Source of the DNA: Hymenobacter psoromatis
GTDB taxonomy: Bacteria; Bacteroidota; Bacteroidia; Cytophagales; Hymenobacteraceae
Assembly (NCBI GenBank): GCA_001596155.1
Contig: CP014771.1
Coordinates: 1,736,001-1,800,000, forward strand
Direction of reading: 5' to 3'
DNA: 64,000 nt
Part shown: positions 53,397-61,245 of the stretch, piece after piece
Numbering within the stretch: position 1 is the first letter of the stretch
Layout of the letters: each line of letters opens with the position of its first letter
Position numbers and translations under genes: made by a program
The notes under the pieces: model-generated
Told to the model about the DNA's origin: nothing
What the model saw: the letters and a program-made list of their open reading frames with translations, nothing else
The model's database searches: none

Positions 53397-54069
53397 ACTA
53401 TACTTAAATTTACGAACACGCTACAGAAGAGCGAAAAAAACTGTGGAAACCATTCAAATTTTAATCATAAAATGTTCATTTCATTTTATGCATGTTAAAT
53501 ACTTTGCCTAGGCTGAAATCCTGGTTTTAAGAAGATTGTATTATTAATTTTTGATAAACGCAACGGGCTGACTTGAGTGGAATTACTAAAAAAAATATTT
53601 GGTTTAGGAACGCTCCGTGGCGAAGATACAGGCACAATCCACTACCCCAGCAAAAAAAATTCGGGCAACATTGTATTACCCAGGTCACTAAAATAGTTAA
53701 AAATCGAAGGCAAAATCAAATTATTTTTCATATATTTTGAATACAAAAAAACCTCCTCTATTCTTTACTTTAAGCTGTAAAAAGCATTCCTTTACCGAGC
53801 GCGCCCGCTGGCCGAACTAAAAAATTAGTCGGCAGCAAGGCCACCAAAAGGCTCCGCCAGCGGCGCAAAAACCAGACTGATAAAAAATTCGGGCATTTTT
53901 GCCAGCGCCTATCCAGCAGCCCTTTACTACTGGCAATAGCACACCCCATAGTTATTGCCGGGCTTACCCCACCACCAGTTGAGCTTACCTCTCTAGTCGC
54001 CCCGCTTTATTCTGTCAGGATTGCTACCTACCCGCCTAGCACTGGCAACGAGCCGGCACTTACCAGCCA
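53397..54069. other. AT-rich intergenic region
   Basis: No gene or RNA is supported in about 670 bp. It contains AT-rich DNA upstream of the glycosidase start and a GC-richer stretch after 53790. A short frame at 53993-54187 overlaps the tRNA and is rejected. Confidence 0.5.
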
Positions 54070-54070
54070 C

Positions 54071-54107
54071 AAAAAAGCCCCGTTTCCAGGTTGGAAACGG
54101 GGCTTTT
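54071..54107 (-). terminator. Terminator of the tRNA-Ser operon
   Basis: A 16-bp perfect stem (54073-54088 and 54092-54107) with a T run on the minus strand, 3 nt after the 3' end of tRNA-Ser(UGA). The stem core is identical to that of the terminator at 49202-49256. Confidence 0.85.
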
Positions 54108-54109
54108 GC

Positions 54110-54193
54110 AGAGAAGGAGGGATTCGAACCCCCGGACCTGTAACAGTCAGCGGTTTTCAAGACCGCCGCAATCGACCACTCTGCCACTTCTCT
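54110..54193 (-). tRNA. tRNA-Ser (anticodon UGA)
   Basis: 84 nt, class II, with an acceptor stem of AGAGAAG paired to CTTCTCT. The anticodon loop CTTGAAA gives UGA, and the long variable arm is present. CCA is not encoded. It sits 75 bp downstream of the second tRNA-Ser and probably shares its promoter. Confidence 0.93.
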
Positions 54194-54268
54194 AGAAATA
54201 AAATGGCAAACTGATGAGCGGGCGAAGCGTGGAAGCTACTTCACCAGTTCATTAATTTACCATTTCGT

Positions 54269-54354
54269 AGAGAGGGGGGGATTCGAACCCCCGATACCGT
54301 TGCCGGTATAACGGTTTTCGAAACCGTCGCATTCGACCACTCTGCCACCTCTCT
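54269..54354 (-). tRNA. tRNA-Ser (anticodon CGA)
   Basis: 86 nt, acceptor AGAGAGG paired to CCTCTCT. The anticodon loop TTCGAAA gives CGA; a long variable arm is present. CCA is not encoded. It is the first of a two-tRNA serine unit. Confidence 0.93.
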
Positions 54355-54382
54355 AAAGGTCCCAAATGAGTGGTTGGGGCTG

Positions 54383-54412
54383 CAAAAGTAAATAAGTAAT
54401 GACTAATGACAA
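54383..54412 (-). promoter_or_regulatory. Promoter of the tRNA-Ser pair
   Basis: On the minus strand TTG (54412-54410), 19 bp, then TACTTTTG (54390-54383), an excellent TTTG-N19-TAnnTTTG match, about 28 bp upstream of tRNA-Ser(CGA). The -33 TTG lies inside an arm of the repeat at 54397-54483. Confidence 0.65.
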
Positions 54413-54483
54413 GTGCCTAATGACTATTTTTTTTGAGTCAGGCGCTAACCAATTAATCAGTAGTCACTTGTCATCAGGCATTA
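54397..54483. repeat. Imperfect inverted repeat with ATGAC/GTCAT units
   Basis: The left arm 54397-54428 and right arm 54451-54483 are complementary with several mismatches (units of TAATGAC). It encodes the end of YihY (PDDK and stop) in the right arm and supplies the -33 element of the tRNA promoter in the left arm. Confidence 0.6.
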
Positions 54484-55420
54484 ATTTCAGCCTTCCCGCT
54501 ACGGCGTCGATGCTCACGTTCACTTCGAAGCCGATGATAAGGGTCATGCACACAAATTCCAGCCACACCATGAAGCCTACCAGCGCCCCGATGGAGCCGT
54601 AGAAGTGGTTGTAGGAGTTGAAGATGCGCACGTAGAGCGTGAACAGGAACGACACCAGAAAGATGAGCAGCGTGGCCACCAGCGCCCCTGCTGATATAAA
54701 CGGCCACTTGTCGTGCACGGGCGGCACGAAGTAGTAGATGACGCAGGTAGTGGTCAGGAACAGCCCGATGAGCGAGCCGTAGCGCAGCATCAGAATCATG
54801 AATTCGGTGGAGCTTTCGGGCACGATTTCGTAGAACACCAGCCCGTCGATGATGAAGGTGCCGAAGAAGATGCCCGCGATGGAGAGCACCAGAATCAGGG
54901 CCAGAATAAACGTTAGCCAGGTGGCAATGAGGCGCTTGTGAAAATAGCCACGGTGCTTGAACCACGGGTATTTTTTTTCAAACGCGTCGAGCAGGGCCAT
55001 GATGCCGTTGCTGGAAAGCACCAGCGCCGACACAAACCCGAACGAGAGCAACCCGCCGTGCGGAATGCGCACAATGTCCTCGATGGTGCCCGCCGTGGCA
55101 GAATACAGCTCGTGAGGCATGATATCGGCCAGAAACTGCAGGATGTCCACATCCAGGTTGGGCACCGGGATGTAGGGAATGAGGGTGAACAGGAAGATGA
55201 TGGTCGGAAACAGGGCCAGCGTGAGGTTGAAAGCCATGTAGGCGGCGCGCTTTTCGAGCGAGTCGAGGCGTAGCTCGTGCAGCACCCGCTGGCCCACGTC
55301 GTAGAGCGACACGTGGCCCCCGCGCAGCCGCCGGCGCTTGCCCCACGCCATAAGCGTGCGGTAGGCGCGGTGGCGGCGCACATCGGGTAGCGCACGGCGG
55401 CGAGCGGGGGGGGCGTGCAT
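54464..55420 (-). CDS. YihY/BrkB family membrane protein
   Basis: 318 residues, about six membrane helices after a basic N-terminus. RAAYMAFNLTLALFPTIIFL is the family's characteristic first helix, and VRIFNSYNHFYGSIGALVGF the conserved C-terminal stretch. Function is not established; some relatives are thought to be transporters. The last residues are encoded by a repeat arm. Confidence 0.85.
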   Translation of the reverse strand: MHAPPARRRALPDVRRHRAYRTLMAWGKRRRLRGGHVSLYDVGQRVLHELRLDSLEKRAAYMAFNLTLALFPTIIFLFTLIPYIPVPNLDVDILQFLADIMPHELYSATAGTIEDIVRIPHGGLLSFGFVSALVLSSNGIMALLDAFEKKYPWFKHRGYFHKRLIATWLTFILALILVLSIAGIFFGTFIIDGLVFYEIVPESSTEFMILMLRYGSLIGLFLTTTCVIYYFVPPVHDKWPFISAGALVATLLIFLVSFLFTLYVRIFNSYNHFYGSIGALVGFMVWLEFVCMTLIIGFEVNVSIDAVAGRLKLMPDDK

Positions 55421-55446
55421 ATTTTGATTAAAAGCTAGTAATCAGC

Positions 55447-55549
55447 TGTCATTGCGAGGAGGAACGACGAAGCAATCTCTCCTTCGCGTTGCAGTACACA
55501 AACCCTACGACAAGGAAAGATTGCTTCGTCGTTCTTCCTCGCAATGACA
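55447..55549. repeat. Inverted repeat between thioesterase and YihY genes
   Basis: Arms 55447-55484 and 55512-55549 match at 36 of 38 positions (TGTCATTGCGAGGA...GAAGCAATC). The 27-bp spacer has no gene. It is of the same type as 39464-39568. Confidence 0.82.
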
Positions 55550-55560
55550 AACAAAATTAG

Positions 55561-56049
55561 CTACTTGCCGAATGTGGCCGGGGCCGGGGCATCGCCGGGG
55601 TTGGCGCGGCCCGAGCCCAGGGGCCGGTCGGCGTCGGCGTCGGCAAAGTACGGAGCCAGCTTTTCGCGCACGCTGGCCGGAATAGGGACGGGCCGGCCAT
55701 CGGCGGTGCTCACAAATACCATCAGCGTGTAGCCGACCGTGAGCACCTCCCCGGCCTCGTTGCGGATTTCGTACTCAAACTTAACGCGCGAGCCTTCAGT
55801 TAATTCGCGCAGCATCACCCTAATGGTCAGCAGGTCGTCGTAGCGGGCGGGGCGACGAAAGCGGGTTTGCAGCTCGCCCACGGGCATTCCTACCCCCTGC
55901 CCTTCGAGGTCTTTGTAGCGAATGCCCAGCTGGCGGAACGACTCGGTGCGGGCCACCTCAAAATAGGCCGCGTAGTTGCCATGATAGACATAGCCCATCT
56001 GGTCGGTTTCGGCGTAGCGCACGCGAATTTGGATATCAGCCTGGTACAT
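55561..56049 (-). CDS. Acyl-CoA thioesterase, 4HBT/YbgC family
   Basis: 162 residues from the ATG at 56049; a GTG two codons upstream is possible. The hot-dog fold has RVRYAETDQMGYVYHGNYAA, where Asp and the following HGNY mark the active site of 4-hydroxybenzoyl-CoA-type thioesterases. The C-terminal tail (after about 135) is Ala/Pro/Asp-rich and variable. It hydrolyses acyl-CoA of uncertain chain length. Confidence 0.85.
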   Translation of the reverse strand: MYQADIQIRVRYAETDQMGYVYHGNYAAYFEVARTESFRQLGIRYKDLEGQGVGMPVGELQTRFRRPARYDDLLTIRVMLRELTEGSRVKFEYEIRNEAGEVLTVGYTLMVFVSTADGRPVPIPASVREKLAPYFADADADRPLGSGRANPGDAPAPATFGK

Positions 56050-56221
56050 AGGCACAAATAGAAGGTGGGCTAATCATGCCGCTTTGGTTGCTTAACCAGG
56101 AAAAAACATGATTCATCCACGAAAAAACTGCTTTAAACCAAAAACCTCCAACAGTCCGATTTGACTGATTAGCTTTGTGCCTAGTTAAGCTTATCCTAAC
56201 TTTTATACACCCGGCAGTTGG

Positions 56222-56395
56222 ATGAACACTTCTCCTCATTTTCGCTATTACCTTGCCTTCGTGCTGCTTACGCTGCTTGGCCTGGTGGTGCGCGTGCAAA
56301 GCGCGGCTGGGCCGGAAGGCGCGGCAGGAGTTAAACATACCGTGGCGGCAGCACCGCGCGGCAGCTCGCCGGCTACGACCCAGCACCCGCGGTAG
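56222..56395 (+). CDS. Small membrane or secreted peptide
   Basis: 57 residues, with one hydrophobic helix (about 8-24, YYLAFVLLTLLGLVVRV) followed by an Ala/Gly/Thr-rich tail. TAACTTTT (56197-56204) is a near-consensus -7 box 17 bp upstream. Coding status is plausible but unproven. The rest of 56050-56482 shows no gene. Confidence 0.35.
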   Translation: MNTSPHFRYYLAFVLLTLLGLVVRVQSAAGPEGAAGVKHTVAAAPRGSSPATTQHPR

Positions 56396-56482
56396 CTGCG
56401 GCCAACTGGAGAAAAGGAGAAGCTGGATATTCCCTACCCCATCCCAACCAGCAAGCCGGCGCGGAGCGCACTGGTTCGCACC

Positions 56483-57571
56483 TTACAGGATACCCGCCCG
56501 CGTCAGCGCGGCCTGGTAGCGATGGGCATTCACGAGGTGCTGCTGCTGGGTGGCGGCGAAGGCGTGGTAGCCGCTGAAGTCGTCCTTGGCGCAGAAGTAG
56601 AGGTAGTCGTTTTGCTCGGGGTGCAGCACGGCGTCGATGCTGGCGATGCTGGGCAAGTTGATGGGGCCGGGGGGTAGGCCAGCGTACTTATACGTATTAT
56701 AAGGAGAGTCTTTTTGCAGGTGCACGTTGAGCACGCGCTTAATGCCAAAGTCGCCGTTGGCGTACACCACGGTGGGGTCGGCCTGCAATTTCATGCCGCG
56801 CTTGAGGCGGTTGAGGTACACGCCCGCGATGCGGGGGCGCTCGTCGGCGTGCTGCTGCTGCTCGGCCTCCACGATGCTGGCCAGGGTGCTCACCTGCACG
56901 CGGGTGAGGCCCAGCTTTTCGCGGGCCGCGTCGCGGGCAGGCGTCCAGAACTTATCGTATTCCGACTTCATGCGCTGCATCAGGTTCTGGGCCGAGGTGT
57001 TCCAATACAACTCGTAGGTGTTGGGGATGAACATGGTGAGCACCGTAATCGTGTCGAAGCCCAGACTGCGGGTATAATTGGGGCTGCTCAGCAGTGAGTC
57101 GATTTGCTGAGGGCGGGCGTCAATCTGCTTGGAGAGCTTGGAGGCCAGCTCGCGGCGCAGGCGCACGTTGGTGAACGTGAGTTTGAGCGGCTTTTGGCGT
57201 CCCGACTTCAGTAGGTTGATTACCTGACGGTTGGTGGAGTTGTTGACCAACTCGTAGCGGCCGGGCTTCACGGCGCCGGGCTTGTTGTAGCCCATCATCT
57301 TACCCACAAAATACAGCGAGAGGTGGTCGATAACCGCGCCGCTTTTCTCGACGTGGGCCAGCGCTTTCTGCCAATTATCGCCGCGCCGGATATAGACGTA
57401 GGTCGGCCGGTCCTTGGTATCGATGTTGGGGTTGAAAAAAACCTGATAGAAATAATAGGAAAAACACACCAGTAGCAGGCCGAGTATCACGCTTATGGTG
57501 CCGTAGCGGTTGCGGCGCTTGATGGCCTCCGCGCGATACTCGAAGGCGGACTTTATGACAGGTTCAGACAT
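56483..57571 (-). CDS. mltG: Endolytic transglycosylase MltG
   Basis: 362 residues. A membrane anchor (about 24-45) is followed by a periplasmic YceG domain. VSTLASIVEAEQQ holds the catalytic Glu, and NTYKYAGLPPGPINLPSIAS and LYFCAKDDFSGYHAFAAT are the conserved C-terminal blocks. It cuts nascent glycan strands and sets their length. Confidence 0.92.
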   Translation of the reverse strand: MSEPVIKSAFEYRAEAIKRRNRYGTISVILGLLLVCFSYYFYQVFFNPNIDTKDRPTYVYIRRGDNWQKALAHVEKSGAVIDHLSLYFVGKMMGYNKPGAVKPGRYELVNNSTNRQVINLLKSGRQKPLKLTFTNVRLRRELASKLSKQIDARPQQIDSLLSSPNYTRSLGFDTITVLTMFIPNTYELYWNTSAQNLMQRMKSEYDKFWTPARDAAREKLGLTRVQVSTLASIVEAEQQQHADERPRIAGVYLNRLKRGMKLQADPTVVYANGDFGIKRVLNVHLQKDSPYNTYKYAGLPPGPINLPSIASIDAVLHPEQNDYLYFCAKDDFSGYHAFAATQQQHLVNAHRYQAALTRAGIL

Positions 57572-57776
57572 GGATTGAAAAATAAAGTGGGCGAAATTAA
57601 CCCCCGGCTGGCTCTCCTACCCCCAGCGCCGCAAATAACTCGCGCGCCGTTGGCTTATAGCGCTTAGCTACTGCCAAGGGGAGCGGCCAAAACCGCCCGC
57701 CGTAGTACCTTGCCCACTCGAACGGGCTACGCCGGCTACCTGTTCCTTATTTTATATAAAATCTCTTTTCTGCCTT

Positions 57777-58409
57777 ATGTCCGCTACCCTGCTCCGCATC
57801 CACCCCGATAATCCGCCCCAAAACCGCATTTTGCAGGTAGTAGAAGTGCTGCGCAAGGGAGGGCTTATTATTTACCCCACCGATACGGTTTATGGCATTG
57901 GCTGCGATATCAACAACGTGAAAGCGGTTGAGAAGCTCTGCCGCATCAAGGGCTTAAAGCCTGAGAAAGCTAACCTTAGCTTTATTTGCCACGATTTGTC
58001 GCACATCAGTGACTACGCGCACGGCATTACTACCCCCGTTTTTAAGGTTATTAAGAAGGCCCTACCCGGTCCGTTTACCTTTATCTTCGAAGCTAGCCCC
58101 AATGCCCCGCGCTACGGCGGCGTGAAGCGCAGCACGGTGGGTATTCGGGTGCCCGACAATCAGATTGTGCGCCAGATAGTGAAAGAATTTGGTACGCCCA
58201 TCGTGAGCACGTCGGTGCGCGAAAGCGCGGAGACGCTGGTAGAATACGTGACCGACCCCGACCTGATTTTTGAGAAATACCGCTCGCTCGTGGACCTCGT
58301 CATTGACGGCGGCTATGGCGGCAACGAGCCCAGCACCATCGTCGATTGCACCAACGACGATTTCGAGCTGGTGCGCCAGGGCCTGGGCGACATCGAGCAG
58401 TTTCTGTAA
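57777..58409 (+). CDS. Sua5/YciO/YrdC-family threonylcarbamoyl-AMP synthase
   Basis: 210 residues. GGLIIYPTDTVYGIGCD (about 28-44) is the family signature for carbamoyl-adenylate formation, and STVGIRVPDN and PIVSTSVRESAE (about 120-155) line the nucleotide pocket. It makes threonylcarbamoyl-AMP for tRNA t6A. The KR-type lysine pattern is KGLKPEKANLS, closer to YciO than Sua5, so the assignment to TsaC is likely rather than certain. Confidence 0.82.
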   Translation: MSATLLRIHPDNPPQNRILQVVEVLRKGGLIIYPTDTVYGIGCDINNVKAVEKLCRIKGLKPEKANLSFICHDLSHISDYAHGITTPVFKVIKKALPGPFTFIFEASPNAPRYGGVKRSTVGIRVPDNQIVRQIVKEFGTPIVSTSVRESAETLVEYVTDPDLIFEKYRSLVDLVIDGGYGGNEPSTIVDCTNDDFELVRQGLGDIEQFL

Positions 58410-58449
58410 GCGGTGAAATGGTGAGGTGGTAAGTAACTGCTGTTACGCA

Positions 58450-58518
58450 GTGAGTAGATGAGTAAGGGTGGCCAGGAGGTAATTAAACGCTTCTAGTTAC
58501 CCTTACTCATTTACTCAC
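58450..58518. repeat. Inverted repeat of GAGTA units between two convergent genes
   Basis: Arms 58450-58469 and 58499-58518 match at 19 of 20 positions. The right arm continues as GAGTA-type units through the stop codon (58519-58521) and last residues of the acyltransferase gene, forming a bidirectional terminator-like structure. Confidence 0.65.
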
Positions 58519-59433
58519 CTACTCATTTACTGGCCGCTTGTGTTTCCAGCGGCGGTGCGTCCAGAGGTACTGCTCGGGGGCGGCTTGAATATCGGCGGCC
58601 AGCATCTGCACGAATGAGGCGATAATCGGGTAGTGGGCAGCATCCAGGCTGAGGTCAGTAGTGACCTCGCTACCAGGTAATTCCATAAAGGTGATGGTAT
58701 AATAGCCGCGCTTCACCCGCCGGGTGCTGGCAAAAAGTACTACGGCGTTGAATTGTGGCGTCAGGCGGTCGATACTGGTGTAGAAGCCGGCCGGCCGATG
58801 CAGGAAGTCGGTCCAGTACGGGCGGTCGTCGGGGCCAGCGGCCTGGTCCGATACCAAGCTCAGGATTTGGCCTTGGCCCCGGTGGGCTACCAGGTACCGC
58901 AATGTGCTAAGCATTGGGACTACCTCGGCTCCCAGGCGCATGCGCAAGTGGCGCACGAAGTACTCAAAAAACTTGTTGCTCAGCGGCTTATAAACGCCAG
59001 CCACCTGCCCTGGAAACCTGGCCGCAGCCCCGGCCAGCACCCATTCCCAGTTGCCCATGTGCGAGCCGACGCCCAACACCTGGCGTCCCTGGGCCAGATA
59101 GCCGCCCAGCAATTCAGGATTAGTAAAGTGCATACGGCGTTGCAGTTCGGCCGCACTGATGCTGCCTAGCTTCAGAATTTCGACTACTATCTGCGCGAAG
59201 TGCCAGTAAAACTGCCGCCCGATATTCCGGATTTCCGCCGCTGACTTTTCGGGAAAAGCGTGGCTGAGATTATCCAGCACTACTTTTTGGCGATAATGCA
59301 CCACGTAGGCCAGCAGCCAGTATATGACCCTGGCAACTGCGTAGAGCACACCCAGCGGCAGGCTGGCCACGGCCACCAGCCCGGCGGTGAGCAGCCGGTA
59401 GTACCACGGTAGCGAGGGGGGGGTAGGGCTCAT
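58519..59433 (-). CDS. Lysophospholipid/lipid A-type acyltransferase (LpxL/HtrB family)
   Basis: 304 residues. An N-terminal membrane segment (about 10-40) precedes the HxxxxE motif SHMGNWEW (about 124-131), the catalytic acyltransferase pair, and VSDQAAGPDDRPYWTDFL marks the substrate site. It transfers a fatty acid to a lipid A or ornithine-lipid-like acceptor at the inner membrane. Its start overlaps the stop of the next gene upstream by 4 bp (ATGA), so the two are co-translated. The final residues (VNE) are encoded by repeat sequence. Confidence 0.82.
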   Translation of the reverse strand: MSPTPPSLPWYYRLLTAGLVAVASLPLGVLYAVARVIYWLLAYVVHYRQKVVLDNLSHAFPEKSAAEIRNIGRQFYWHFAQIVVEILKLGSISAAELQRRMHFTNPELLGGYLAQGRQVLGVGSHMGNWEWVLAGAAARFPGQVAGVYKPLSNKFFEYFVRHLRMRLGAEVVPMLSTLRYLVAHRGQGQILSLVSDQAAGPDDRPYWTDFLHRPAGFYTSIDRLTPQFNAVVLFASTRRVKRGYYTITFMELPGSEVTTDLSLDAAHYPIIASFVQMLAADIQAAPEQYLWTHRRWKHKRPVNE

Positions 59434-60305
59434 CGGGGCACGGCGGCCCCGGCCGGGGCATACTCGGTAAGGCTGCGCGCGCCGCTTTGGCTTTGAGTGG
59501 CGAGCACTTTCTTGGTAGCCGCGTCGCGGGCCTCGATGGTGAGGGTGAAGGGCCCGGCCGGAATTGGCCCGAGCGGCAACTGGCCCACCACGGCCGTGGG
59601 CCGGCCGGCCTGCGTGGTTACGAGGGGCGCGTCGGCGTCGGCGGCGGTGCCGTCGGGGGCAGCCAGGTGGTAGTGCAGGCGCACCGAGCGGCCGGCGGGC
59701 ACCTGGTTTAGCTCGGTGTAGAAGAAGACGTTATCGGCCCCGCGGCCGTAGTAGCCGCCGGCCGCGCGGGTCAGCAGGTAGCCCCCGCGGTTGAAAACGC
59801 TCTGGGCGCTGGCCTTGGCGGCGGGCCGGGCCAGGAACACGAGGTCGCTGAAAGCGGGGCCCTTCGGCTCAGCAATGACGATGGGCAGCTCCACGGTGGT
59901 TTCGCCGTTGGCGGCTTTGTACTGGTCGCGGATGCGCCCACGCAGCGTGTAGGTGCCATCGGGCAGGGCCACGCGCTTGAGAAAGCTCAGCGGGTTTTTG
60001 ATGGCAATGGTGGTATCGCTGAGCACGGGCGGCTTTAGCGTCACGGTTTCCTGCCAGGCGGTGGTGCCGTCGGCTTTCAAAATGGTCAAATCAACTACCG
60101 CCGACGATTGAAACGACCGGGGCGCCCGCTGCCGGTAGGTGAGCGGCTGGGTCGGCACCGATACCGAAATCTCGATTTCGCCGCCTTTCTGCACCTGGTC
60201 GAGGTTGCGAAACCTGGCCACCCGGAGCAGCAGCTGCGGCGGGCCGGCCTGGGCACCGAGGCTGGCCGCCAGGACCAGCGAAAGAGAGAGGGGTAGGAAA
60301 CGCAT
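59430..60305 (-). CDS. Exported protein of unknown function, coupled to the acyltransferase
   Basis: 291 residues from the ATG at 60305; an earlier frame start is possible. The signal peptide is about 1-20 (ending SLGAQA). Beta-sandwich repeats follow (about 25-150 and 195-280), with ISVSVPTQPLTYRQRAPRSF and PDGTYTLRGRIRDQYK. No enzyme motif is visible. The overlap with the acyltransferase suggests an envelope-lipid role. Confidence 0.6.
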   Translation of the reverse strand: MRFLPLSLSLVLAASLGAQAGPPQLLLRVARFRNLDQVQKGGEIEISVSVPTQPLTYRQRAPRSFQSSAVVDLTILKADGTTAWQETVTLKPPVLSDTTIAIKNPLSFLKRVALPDGTYTLRGRIRDQYKAANGETTVELPIVIAEPKGPAFSDLVFLARPAAKASAQSVFNRGGYLLTRAAGGYYGRGADNVFFYTELNQVPAGRSVRLHYHLAAPDGTAADADAPLVTTQAGRPTAVVGQLPLGPIPAGPFTLTIEARDAATKKVLATQSQSGARSLTEYAPAGAAVPR

Positions 60306-60452
60306 AGGGACAAAAATAAGCAATTGGTCTGCGCCGGGGCCATTATCGTGCCGCGGCTGCCAGGCAACGCACCCAGCGCCGGGCGCTCCCTACCCCCCTG
60401 CGGCGGGCCAAAGCCGGCTGGCCACTCCGCGCGGCGCGGCTACCTTGCGGCC

Positions 60453-61091
60453 ATGTCCGTTGTCCTGACCGAGTTGCATTACCTGCCATCTATTCCGTTT
60501 TTTCAGCAGCTGCTCCAGGCTGATGAGCTGCTGCTCGATGCTCACGAGCACTACCACAAGCAGACGTACCGCAACCGCTGCCTCGTGCTCACGGTGCAGG
60601 GCCCGCAGCCGCTCACGGTACCGGTAGTTGATGGTGCCCGCGCCGCGAAGGTGCGCACCAGCGAAATCGAGATTGACTACCGCCAGAACTGGCGGCACCG
60701 CCATTTTCGCACTCTGCAAACCGCCTACGGGGCCTCGCCGTATTTTGGCTACTACGCTGATTATTTGCAGGATATCTACGCCCAAAAGCCCGCCCGGCTC
60801 TGGGAGTTGAACCTAGCTTTTCTCCAACTGTTATTCCGCTGCCTTCGCTGGCCGCTGGCCGTGCAACTCACGCAAGACTACCTCCCCCCAATCTCACTGA
60901 ATCACTCAATCACGAACTCACCGCTCGACCGGCGCGACTTTCTGACACCCAAAGCTATGCCGGCCGGGTCCGAACCTGACAGACCGTCGCCCCGGCCCTA
61001 CCCCCAGGTATTTGGTACCGCATTTGTACCAAACCTTAGCGTATTGGACTTGCTATTTATGCAAGGGCCGCGGGCGGGGCAGTTTTTGTAG
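60453..61091 (+). CDS. WbqC-like family protein
   Basis: 212 residues from the ATG at 60453. The family opens VLTELHYLPSIPFFQQLLQA, followed by HEHYHKQTYRNRCLV and DYRQNWRHRHFRTLQTAYGA, a WbqC core with aromatic and basic residues. WbqC proteins are found in glycan loci and their chemistry is unclear. A TACCTTGC box (60441-60448) ends 4 bp upstream of the ATG, so the mRNA may be leaderless. It diverges from the exported-protein gene. Confidence 0.85.
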   Translation: MSVVLTELHYLPSIPFFQQLLQADELLLDAHEHYHKQTYRNRCLVLTVQGPQPLTVPVVDGARAAKVRTSEIEIDYRQNWRHRHFRTLQTAYGASPYFGYYADYLQDIYAQKPARLWELNLAFLQLLFRCLRWPLAVQLTQDYLPPISLNHSITNSPLDRRDFLTPKAMPAGSEPDRPSPRPYPQVFGTAFVPNLSVLDLLFMQGPRAGQFL

Positions 61092-61245
61092 GCCTGGGAG
61101 AAGGTCAATTTTATTTTGTCCGAACCTTCGCTCCCAGGCGCTTGTTTTTCAAATATTCCGCTTTCCTTTACGTATCTGCGTAGCGTAACTATTCAGGCCG
61201 TTTTCGGTACAGCTACTATCTGCGTCTTATTTATATCTTGCTTGC

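Noticed and set aside
53993..54187. 64-residue minus-strand frame
   Set aside because: It overlaps tRNA-Ser(UGA) almost entirely and begins inside it.
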